From: Pelobates cultripes
Taxonomy: Eukaryota > Chordata > Amphibia > Anura > Pelobatidae
Direction of reading: 5' to 3'
Length of the DNA stretch: 64,000 bases
Assembly: GCA_933207985.1 (NCBI GenBank)
Contig: OW240921.1
Location: 98,535,366-98,599,365 of the forward strand
Shown here in pieces: positions 45,433 to 57,100 of this stretch. A program made the translations under genes and the position numbers. Numbering within the stretch: the stretch's first letter is position 1; every line of letters begins with the position of its first letter. Below the pieces are notes generated by a model. It did not search any database. It was not told the DNA's origin and was given only the letters and a program-made list of their open reading frames with translations.

Positions 45433-47324
45433 AGGGGGTGGAGCTTAGCAGTGCACCGGAACATCAGCCATTTCTCTCCGGGCAACCGTGATATAATCTG
45501 CCCGCAATCAACAGCATCGAGCCTCACCCTGGCCTTCTTTCTTCCTCTCCCTGACCACAAAATACCACAACCGGTGACTTAAGTCCTACTACGTGGGCAG
45601 ACAGCTCTGAGAGCTGGACGAGGACCACCAAGTGTGGAGTGCCGCCAAGTGTAATGTTCAACTACACGACTGCCACAGTAACACTGCCATGGGGCGGCGA
45701 CCCAAAAACCGCTTCCTTCCACCCAAAGACACGTTGGACAGATGTAGGCTCAGGCTCAAGCCTCTCAGGAGGCCTCACTGCCAAAGGGAACAAACTCCAT
45801 GCACAGCCCAGCTGTGGAGGGTCCTAGCAGAGAGACACCACAAGAAGCAGATAACTCAGCCCCTGCATCCAGGAGGGATATTCAACTCATGCTAGCAGGT
45901 CTGCAATGTAATCTACAACAAATGTGGGAGGCAGACCTAATAGTGCGCTCTACAGAGCTACAAGCAGTGACAACAGACCTAAAACAAGTCCTGACCTCGC
46001 TTGGCAAACATGTACATGCCCTGCAGTCCACGCAAGCTACCTTCTCGAGGCAAATCACAACACTGGATGACAGAGGCAGAAGGAAGAACATAAAGGTCAG
46101 AGGTATATCTGAATCAGTGCCCTTAGATGAGCTCCCGCACTTTGTCAACAATAATTCCAACAAGGAAGGCCAAATACTTTGCCATCGATGGAGTGTACTG
46201 AATAGTCAAGTCAGCTCAGGCACCTACAGCAGCGCCCTGTGACCTCATACTATGTGTGTCAAACGTTATCTGACAAAATCAGCCTGATGACAGCGCTCAA
46301 AGGAAAGACACCACATGAATTTGAGTCATGCCATATCACCCTCTTCCAGGACTTGAGCAGGTCCACATTGCTCTGGCGCAAATCCATGCAGCCCATTACC
46401 ACATCTCTCCAAATTGCTGGATGGGGAAAACGCATAAGGCTTTAGACCCCAGAGATGGCCAGGCTCTACTGGCGACTTTTGGACTCACCGACCACAGCGT
46501 TATCCCACAAGAACAGTCTTGAGCCCACCCCTGTAATGTTGATGACCTGCATTTATACCTAGGAATTGCGAAGGTTCAAAACCTTACCCCATCTTCTGCA
46601 ACCCATCTACAATTTATGTTTATATAGTGTATCTTATGTTACTACTCTCTTGCTCAAAGTTCGTAAATATTTCAGTACCCCTGTTCTAGGTGGCCTAAGA
46701 CACGTGCTCGGCTGGCATACTAAGCTCCAGTGATACAACCTCTCCCCCATTACTGCCCCATGGTAAAGGGGCAATACTTGCTCTAGAGCACCTCTCTAAC
46801 ATATAGCAGTTACCACCACCTATATCTAAACCCCAGATGTTCACAACTGACCATCCCAGCTCGGAAAACTAACGCTCCACTCTCTAGATAGCCTTCGCCT
46901 AATGTCCCTTTATATGTCTATCTAAGCTACCCAAGTTCACCTGGCATGAATAAATCCACACTGACTACTATATAAGGCTGCCAGGACGCCCTCTGTGCTG
47001 AACCCAGCAAGATACCACATAGACCCCAATTTCCGAGTAGCCCCAAACAACTAGCATCCTACTCACACTTTCGCACGTAGGCACGCTGCAGGGGATGCAC
47101 TTAATTTGAGTACTCAATTACCCTGTCGCCCACAGTTTACTATACCTACCTGATGCAATTGTCGAGCCCAATATTTACAAAAAAGGTGCAATGTCCAAGC
47201 AAGTCAAGTATTTCTATAAATAAGTCAACTGTAAGCCTTATACTGTACAATGTCGTGACACTGCTATTATATTTGTACCTAATGATTTGTACGCAAAAAT
47301 AACGAATTACGGGGAAAAAAAATT
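45433..47324 (+). mobile_element. L1/Tx1-like insertion with ORF1 but no ORF2, 11-bp target duplication
   Basis: GTGTCAGAAAG occurs at 45422-45432 and 47325-47335. Between them lies a 1.9-kb element with a 5' leader (AGGGGGTGGAGCTTAGCAG), a broken ORF1 (about 45690-46540) and a short A-rich end (GGGGAAAAAAAATT). ORF1 pieces in different frames include a leucine-rich coiled-coil-like part, TTLDDRGRRKNIKVRGISES (L1 RRM-type start) and FQDLSRSTLLWRKSMQPITT (C-terminal domain). No reverse-transcriptase sequence is seen in the remaining 780 bp. Confidence 0.75.
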
Positions 47325-47335
47325 GTGTCAGAAAG

Positions 47336-47958
47336 TCAGATTATATTGGTGTATTACAGCAAAGGTGGAAAAAAAAAATCATCAATGTTTAAAAGTGGAG
47401 TAATGGTATTATACATAACAAATGGCGCATGTGCCCAAACGTAAAAGAAAATGTGACATTTGTTAACCATAACCACCATTATTCCTGTTTCTCTTCTTCT
47501 CTAAGTGCTGACCAGCTGTGGCCCTCTACTTATTTTATTTTTCAGACCGAACAACATATTTTGTTGAATATGGGGGAAAGTAAACATTAAAAAGATTTGG
47601 AATTTCTAAAGAATTTACTCAACAAATGATCTACAGCGGTCATCAACCTACATTCATTAAACATATAATTTGTACTACTTACTTATAAACAGAGAATGTC
47701 ATACTTATAGAAAGCAAAAGAATGACTAATTATGTGCAAAGAATAATGTATATATAATTTAAATTTATTTATACTGCCGCACAGTGCCCTTTTTAAATTT
47801 GAACAAAAGCACAATATAAATACAGCAAGTTTAACGTCCCACCCCTTGGTAATAAAAATTTATAATATATATATATATATGTGTGGTTTTGTTTTTTTTT
47901 TTTTACAATCAATGAATAAAATGTGCGAGGAATGGATCTATAAGAGCTGGTAGTGTCC
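47336..47958. other. pank4 3' UTR and flank
   Basis: AT-rich DNA between the L1 insertion and the pank4 stop codon. Minus-strand AATAAA signals correspond to TTTATT at 47764-47769 and 47534-47539. A short (TA)n tract lies near 47865-47880. Confidence 0.5.
47764..47769 (-). terminator. pank4: Candidate poly(A) signal of pank4
   Basis: AATAAA on the minus strand, 190 nt after the stop codon and the closest canonical signal. Chosen by position only. Confidence 0.35.
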
Positions 47959-48172
47959 TCACTTAGGAGGAGTTTCATATTTGAATACCACACTAAAAAG
48001 TTTTCCACCCAGTCTCTCGGCAAGCCAGGAATTCTTGATAACAGCCAGTTTTAAGCTCTCGCACTGGAAGGTTGCGTAGTAATTCGTGTGGATGGCTCGA
48101 CCCATGCCTTCTATGATGACCAGATCAGTGTTTCTTTCCTTGACAAGCATGGCAAGGCCTTTGTCTAAGCGG
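47959..48172 (-). CDS. pank4: pank4 last exon: EGMGR motif and stop
   Basis: Acceptor TCTCTGCAG on the minus strand. It encodes [37 protein letters not shown], and ends [13 protein letters not shown] before TGA at 47961-47959. Confidence 0.96.
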
Positions 48173-51100
48173 CTGCAGAGAACAAATGCAAAAAATAGGT
48201 GGAAGGCTTTTAAATTAACAAAAACACACAATGTTTAAAGATAAAAATGTTAAATGTTAAGAAATTAGAAAATCATCGGAAAGGGGGAATTGGTGAATGT
48301 ACAAGTGGAGTGACTGTGTAAGTGGTGTGGGCAGAGTTTACCAATCACAAAAGTAGGACATGGTGCAACATAACTGATAAGAACCCATCTTTTTATTGTG
48401 CTAACCAGATTTAAAATAAAAATAATTACAATTTCACAACTTTCAGACTATATCAAAACGTGATAAGTTAGCATAAATGTTGCCCACTGCACCGATCTGA
48501 ACATTTTAACCTTGATTTAGCTTTTTTTGGAAAAATGTTCCTATCAACACCCCATTTGTGTAGGTCTAGAGCAGTGGTTTCCAAACCAGTCCTCAAGGCA
48601 AGCAGGAAAAAAAAAAAAGGAAAAAAACAAACACTCACACAACTGGGTAATCTCTAAATCCTGGACTGGTAGGCGTGCCTTCAGGACTGGTTTGGAAACC
48701 ACTTGTCTAGAGGGTAATCTTCTGTGGACCCCTGGATCACTGTACGAAGAGTGTTGTGAACTATACAACTGTGCTCAGCGAACATAGTTTTTGCTCCATT
48801 TGGGCCTCTGCACTAAGACTACAAGCACAAAACCATCACACACCATGGGCATCAACAAAAACATCACGGGAAGTCGCTGCAACTCTTGTGCAGAGTTGAC
48901 CTAGCTGACATTTTAGCTTTGGACTGCCTCCATTTGTGGAATTGGTCTCATATGGAAAGAATACACTTAACTGCTTTGAAGTGGTTATGGTGCCTGCGGT
49001 GTGTACGTGCAGCATTTCGCAATGAAATGCTGCCCATACAGGGTTTAGCTAGCCCAGAAGATGGAGTTACACATGTGGCACGAGAGGTTAACGTCAAATC
49101 TGTGCATATTTGGTATCTGTTGTCAGCACACACAACATGTTGGCACTAGACAGCCAATGACCGCAAGCGACCCATTAATGTCCTACCCTCAGCCCCCCCA
49201 TCTCTGACATCCACCCTTCTGAAGCTAGAGGGAGTGACCTCAGCAGGGGACGATTGGGCTACAGGAAAAACTAGCGGCGGCCAAGGCACTGAAGCGGAGG
49301 TGAGTTGTAAGTGACCGAAAATAATGTTTTCTTTAAACACTATATTTTTAGTTCGGGTAACCCTTAAAATTGCATTGTAATTCTGTTGTAACACTTTGTT
49401 GTGTCTTCTTCAAATAAAATTAAGATTAGAACATAATTAAAAAAAAAAAAAAAACCCTCAGAATTAGCAAAATATATAAATCCATTGAAATAATGTAGTT
49501 AAGTTTTGATGAGCTCTGTATATAAATTCCAGAATCCATAGTTTGAGGATCTTAATTCATATTGGTATGAGTGCTGGTTGGTTACAATTATAAACCCAGC
49601 TATTACAGAATATGCATTAAGAATGCTGTTCATTCTGAACAGGTTAATTAGTTAAACGTTGATAAAAGAAAGTGAGGGTAGAATTGTGCATCTGGCCAGT
49701 AAAGCAAGTAAGGATTTGATCAACTGATACCAGAATAAAAAAGCATTTACCGGTCTTTCATTTATAAAAACAGAAAAATAAAAGCTAGGCAATTTCTGCT
49801 ACGCCTGCAGACAAATGTTTGCAGAGTTAGAAAGTTAAAGTAATGTATGCTTTTTTTTTTTGTTCCTGAGAGGCCTCCTGTCTCTGTTCTACATTTTTGT
49901 CCACTAATAATGGGATTAAAGCTTTTCTGAAGCAGCAGGAAAGATATGGTAATAGGCTCCATCTGTTATTGATTAATGGATGAGGCATGACTACCTGTTA
50001 ACATAACTGCACATCGGAGACCTGCTTTATCATCGCGTAGCATTGGAACTTTCAGATTATTAGTGTAGTATATTCAAAACTGCTATATAGTTTTAAAAAA
50101 TCTATTAACACCACGTGCTGACAGATGTTTTATGCAGTACAGATTACAGTTTAGGGAAAAAGTTCTAACCTATTATGAATTGCTGAATATATTATAGTAA
50201 ACCTTGATAAATTTGATTTGGCTCTAGAAGTCAGACTCCACATCACTGGCAAGAAAATCCCTCCTGGTCTGCACACTTATCTCATTAGGGCTACTCGCCC
50301 ACCACGTATACTTCTAACACCTAGCTGGCACCTAAATAAATATACGTTCACCCCCTTACCACCAAGCGATTTGAGAAGAAAAACTACCACCAGATTCAGA
50401 GTATTTTTGGGTGTCTTGGAACACAATCTTTAAATGCATTTTGTTTCAGTATGTCTAGATAGCAGATGATTTAAATATAATTAAGTTACAGCACTCTTCG
50501 TACAGTGATCAAGGGGTCCATGGAAGAAAAGCATTGTAAATAAATAACTTTTCTGAATATGTAATATACATCTTTTCTACACATTGTGTCCCATATACAC
50601 TCAGTTGTGAAACACACTTTAGATCTTTTATGTTAATTGGCCCCGGCAGCACCCTAATAATGTATGCACAGCGATTGCAAATTAAAATTTGTTTGGAAGA
50701 AACAAATTTCACTTGCAAGTGTTAAAATGGTATACACACGATTCCAGTGTATAGGACCATACCCTTGGAAGGGGTTAAAAGCCAATAATATGGAAGGCCA
50801 TCATGGAATATAATGCTTATTTTTCCATTTACAAACTTATCTGCTCAAGACTTGTTCTGCTATATCAATAGGGTATTTAACGTTTGTTTGTTATGAAGGA
50901 ATTGTTCGGTCCTTGATACTTAAGAGATTTGCATAATACTATACTATATCTATATATCTAGATCTACACTGATAATGAGGAAACTGCACTCTAGCATTAT
51001 CAAGTGTCTGACCTTGGATGGTGATGACTGGCTGAGAGTAGAAACACAGACATCTACATTTTGGTAACTTACCTGAGGTCTAAGCAAGGAGAGCTGGTGC

Positions 51101-54100
51101 CTGTTTGAACCAATATTAATTTGTCTTCCTGTAACGCGGACCTTGAAATAAACAAAAAAAAAAACAATTGAATGAAACATAACATATCTACATTGCCTTC
51201 ACAAGGTCCATTCTCAATACCAATACTGGTACAATCCACAAAGAATAGAACATTTCTTAAAATGACAACATAATAGGATAGGTAAACACACAACTAAGTT
51301 GTATCTATCCTGGATGGATCAGCTGTGGACTTATCTAATTTGTGCCGGCCAGTAAGGAAAGAACAAATAAATAGAAAGGCTCAGATATCCAATAAGAAAA
51401 GAACATGCAGGAGTTAGCATCTAACTATAGGAGGCTGAGAGCCCAAGTGATAAAACCGCTGATTATAATTGTCTATTGATGGCTTTGTAACCAATTTACC
51501 CAATATTTCTCTATGTGATGATAATAAAAAACAGTCATATAGGATGGGAAAAGGCCAGTTTGCGCAGTTAATATGATCTTTAACTAAATAAAGGTGCACG
51601 AGTGTTCTGTATGCTTACTGTATTATTGAATCAATTGCAGCAATACGTTCAGCGACTATTAGAGATTCATTGAATGTTACATCATTTAGAGCAGGCCCGG
51701 AGTTACAGGCCAAAATCACCTAAAAAAAAAAAAAAATCCAAAGAAATACGATTATCCCAACAGCATTCGTTCTATCTCCAATTCAGCAGCTCAGGCTTTA
51801 CGGTATTCGCAGCAGAGTGATACTCTTTATTGATTTCAGATGAGTGAAATGCTGAGTTGACTCTGCTGGGAATGTATCTTGAGGTCATGAGGTTAAAACC
51901 AGTACTGCAATTACATTATTTACCACTAGTGATGTACCGAACTGTTCGCCGAATGGTTCGCCACGGACTCCTCATTGAGTAAACTTTGACCCTGTACCTC
52001 ACAGTCAGCAGACACAGTCCAGCCAATCAGCAGTAGACCCTCCCTCCCAGACTCTCCCACCTCCTGGACAGCTCACTAAGAATGCAGCTTCACAATGGAT
52101 GCTATCCAGGAGGTGGGAGGCAGGGTCTGCTGCTGATTGGCTGGAATGTGTCTGCTGACTGTGAGGTACAGGGTCAACGTTTACTCAATGATGAGTCCGC
52201 GGCGAACCGTTCGGCGAACAGTTCGGGACATCACTATTTACCACCTATTCAATTGGGAGGTTAACTGGGAGGTCTTGCAGAAGAATGGAAAAAAGTATGT
52301 CCACCCTCAAAAAAAAAAAAATACATATTTACTGTAGGTGGTGGAAGTTCGTAATGGTTATAAAAAAGTAAGAAGGACTGTGTACATTGTTGATTAGCTT
52401 ATGTAGAGAGAAGTAGTCGGAGAAGACTACCTTCCATTACGGGTAACGTATAAAAAGTGTTATAAAAAAAACACAAACCTTTATTCCAGACCGTAAAGTG
52501 TTAATCTAAGTATATAGCCCCCCTTTAAAGCTAGTAAAGACACACATTATTTCCAGAGGTGCGCAGGACTGCCGGCACTGGCTCCGCCCCTGTCCACCTC
52601 CTTGGCTGACATCAGAATTGATGATATCAGCCAATCACAATGCTTTCAAATAGAAAAGCATTGGATTAGCTGAGATAGTCAATTCTGATGATCTTCACCA
52701 AGGAGGCGGGACATGGATGGAGCCAAACAGCATCTCCTCACAGAGATGCATCGCTATGGAGAAAGTTCAAGTTTAGCAAAAGCATGTCTAGTGACCCTCT
52801 GAGGATTGGCCATTGTAGGTGTCCCTAAGCAGTAATGTAAACACTGCATTTTCTCTGAAAAGACATTGTTTACAGCAAAATAGTGTTCTTTAAAGTACTA
52901 GAAATGGGGTGGTCACCATGGAAACCAGTGGAACCAGCCAACATTTACATTGATGACTCCTCCCCTTTACCATTTTAAGTTAAATTAAGAAATACATTTT
53001 TGAAATACAGAGAAGAATATAGTTGCAGATATTTAAAAGCAGAAATTAGATTGTTGGAAAAAGGTCTTATTAAACCAAATTGTGAAATGATAGAGAAACC
53101 ATTGCTCGAGTCTAATCAAATCACACTAATTCTTGCATGGTTGACAACTAGTTTGCTTTGCTTTTTATATATAACCAAATATTCATTCAGTACCCATTTA
53201 CAAGCCACATATCAGAGTCTGAAAGGGCATAATAAACAGTCGTGTTTACATTACCTCAGTACCCCTGGAAAGAAGCTCTCTTACAAATGGAAATATCCCC
53301 AAAATAATATCTATGCCGCTGTTGTCCACAAATATTAAGGCACAATTATGAGGAGGACCCTGGAAGGGGGGGGAAAAAAAAAAAAGTTATGAAAACGTTC
53401 AAACCTGTATGTTTTTCTCACACAAAATAAAACATAAAAAAAAAAAAAAACACACTTTCTATCATACGTGAAACATGAAAGCTCAACCTGATTTATTTTC
53501 AATTCTAATAAATCTAATAACAGAATATCGTGGATATATGTGAAAAAAAAAAAAAAAATCCTATCTTCACCCACATTCTAAAAGAACAGAAAATGTTTGA
53601 GGTTTTAGGATTCGTGAAGCATTGCAACATGCAATACAGAGAAGGATAGAATGAGTTACATGTACATCAACAATACTATGTTAACAGTTCTAGGTTGTCA
53701 AAACACTGCTGTCCATCTTTATAAAAGCAGCTGCTCTTTCTCACTTGTTTCACGTTTTATTTCTAGCTCAATCTGACATTCAGAGATCAAAATAACAGAG
53801 CTAGAACTAAACTTGTAGACAGCGTTGTAAGGTCCAGTATCAGAAGAATGTTACATTCTATTAAGATCTGCTATTTTGCACTTACCTTTATCATCTACAA
53901 CCGCTTTCCTTAACATTTGTAAGCACTAAATGCCTCTTCCGTATTACCATCCCAAATGTTCCCACCCTGTAACTTTATTTGAACAGATGTTATGTACTTT
54001 ATCTTTCTCAGTTCCTGCTCTCCATTTGCCTCTCTTGCTTTCAGTGTTACCAATTTCTTTACTAGGGAAGGGTACCCTGGAAGTTAAATCACACTCTGGC

Positions 54101-57100
54101 TGCTTCACTTTCTACAAGTGTTCTGAAGGGATGCAGGATGCATCATGTGTTTCTTATAGGACTCTCCACCATGAATAAAACCATCCTGTATGGCACACAG
54201 AAGTCTACATATCATGCCCAACCCAATGAGAAGGATGATATAAAAGATATAAAACATTGCAGATAATACAACTGTACCTTTAATCGCTCTATCCATTTAC
54301 AATAGGTGTCTACCAGCCAAGGTCGTGCTGTGGGACAAAAGTCAACAAAATACAGGTCACATCTAGTGTTCTAAAGACATTGTAGCAAATAGAAAAAAAA
54401 AACACACACAAAAAAAACAAAAAACAAACAACTAGAAGTGTTATTAACAAATAATAAGTACACAGAACACTAAGTAGATATCTTGGAGGAACACTGCAAG
54501 CAGAACATTGGGAGCAACACCTCAAGTATAAGTCAGGTGGAAATGATGAAAGCAGAACTCCGGGACAGAGTAGAGTTACACATAACACATTATAAAAGTA
54601 GTATAGAAATCTGGCTGACCTCTGACCAGCACTACAGGATACCTTTGTCATACCTTGTAACTTCTTTTTTGCTGCTTCAAATCCAAACTGCTGATCAGAT
54701 TCCAGGACTCTGAATGGAATGTAAGAAATAGGAACACTTTAAATATGTTTTCAGAAGCATCAATGTATTCATTGGCCAGAAATCCCAGCAATTGGAACTC
54801 CTCTTTCTACCTAAAATATATGAACGAACGAACCAACGAACAAGTGACACACACACACAGCACAAAAAAAGGAAGTGTCACAAATGTTAAATTAAAACTC
54901 AGGCATTACCAGTATGTCCACTTCAATTCCCCTCTGTCAGTAACCCTGCCTATGATTAATTGATACATTTTATCTATGGAGGAGAGTGCCATCCCTCCCA
55001 ACAATGGCAGATATGGATGTGAGACAAGCAGGTACAGGATAGAAGAGGAAGTAATAATGGGAAGGGATAATGTCTGCAAAAGGTGTTCTGAAGCTCCCTG
55101 CCCATGGCCTGAGTAACCCAATGTAACTGAGCTGCGAATATAATGATACGCCCACACTTTACTAATTGGGGACCTTTCCCTGGCATCTCCAGATGTGAGA
55201 TGCCCGGGGGAATTAATCCTGAATGCAGGTTGGCCCCACTGAATCCAGGACAATTGGGAGGTATGCAATATACTAAACTGAATTATATAAACAGCTTCTC
55301 AGTTCAGCGCAAAGAATGGCTAACCTGGACACAAGTGACATCTAGTGGTCTAAATTCAGAACTGCAAGCACATCTTTACATCGTCATTGTTATTTGAATG
55401 CTTCACTTTCAAAACACCTACAAACTTTAATTTAATATCTCCCAAAAGTCCTTGGTTCAGCAGGACAAGCCCAAATATGGACTCCTATCCCACTGTCCTG
55501 TGTTTGCTCCCTCGTGTTTCTCCTATGCGAACACCATAAACCTCATAAGGCACAGCTTGAGAATGTCTTTATGTACAGCTAGAAGGAAGAGGGTAAGCTC
55601 TGCCTTTGCAATACCTCCAGTGGGGGGGGGGCAAGCTGTAGGCAGCCTGGGACTCTTATTTACTTTTAAACAAGTTGAAAATGGTCTTACACAGAATGAA
55701 GGGATAAGGATCTTAGATCCTATAACCTAGTCAATGAGTTGAAGCGAGTTTATTGATAAAAGAGTCCCTTTTAGAAAGTAAAATAAATCAGTATTACACA
55801 TACATCAATACCCTCTGAAAATGAAACATCCTATTAAATGCCTACATTTTAATCTTTGATGCTGAATTCTTTATCCATTGAGACCAGTAAGCAGCAGCTG
55901 GTGAGCATAATCTGATCATTGCTTTGAGTGAAACAGATGAACAGATCAGTGGGGCTTTATTTACATATCTAGATAAATAACACTGATAGCATTATTCACC
56001 AGGAATTGACCAGGCAATATCCAACAAACACATACATACAAATTTGGTGGAGTATCTTGGTATACAGTGAAATGGAATATAATGCACAGTAAAAGCTGTA
56101 AAGACAAAAAGAGCGAAACCTAGTGCAATATTGTAAAGTATACAAGTGGCTTGAAGTATAATATGTGATTGGTACTCACAAACCAAGAGCCAAAAGGAAC
56201 TGCCTCAATTCAGGCACCTGTGGGGTAGTTGTAAGGGTTCCCACTCCCTTTCTGTGTAGCAGCTGTTTCTATACAACTACCCCATAGGTGCCTGAATTGA
56301 GCCAGTTCCTTTTGGCCCTTGGTTTGTGAGTACCAATCACATTATTATACTTCAAGCCACTTGTATACTTTACAATATTGCACTAGGTTTCGCTATTTTT
56401 GTCTTTACAGCTTTTACTGTGCATTATATGCCATTTCACTGTATACCAAGATACTCCACCAAATTTGTATGTATGTATGTGTTTTGATTTTTATGTGGAT
56501 TGAGGGGTTACCACATTGGTGGTGTTAGTACTTGGTTTTTCATTGAAGCCACTCGCTATAACTCAGTATTTGTATTATATAATATCCAACAAAGGCCATA
56601 ATAGCCAAGCTTGGAAAAAAATAAAAAAAGAGAAAATTGGCCAAACATTTCAAATTCTCTTGTCAATTTGCTAAAATACAAGCTAAGCATAGAACCTTAT
56701 AAGAGGTGGAATCAGGCATGGATCCAGGTGGTGAGCAACAGGGCAAGTGCCCTCTCGTGACGCCTGACAGGGACCCATGCCGGGTTACCAAACAGGAGTA
56801 CCAGAATTGTAACCCATTCTCTGCCAGGTGCAAGCAATATTTATTGTGTATGCATGGAACATGGAAAAAGTTGAAGGTGTGGGGGCAGAATATGAGAAGA
56901 GGGACAGGAGGTGGGGATAAAATATCGACAAGAGGGCAGGAAGTGGGGAAGAAGGACATTAGGGAATTATGGCAAGAGAGGCCCAACTGGGGAAAGGGCG
57001 ACCCATGTGAAGACGTAAACAATTAGAGAGTAATGCTGGATAGGCAAATAATGAAATTATATTAGAGTTTTATTGTTGTGGAACTCTATTATGCATTCAC

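Larger units (their letters stand above)
51720..53254 (-). other. pank4: pank4 intron
   Basis: 1.5 kb with a palindromic TA-flanked MITE (51929-52234) and a T2-like remnant (about 52500-52893). The remainder shows nothing. Confidence 0.7.

Noticed and set aside
55992..56528. Nearly identical peptides (MVCEYQSH...) on both strands
   Set aside because: This is the signature of the fold-back element's inverted arms, not two genes.
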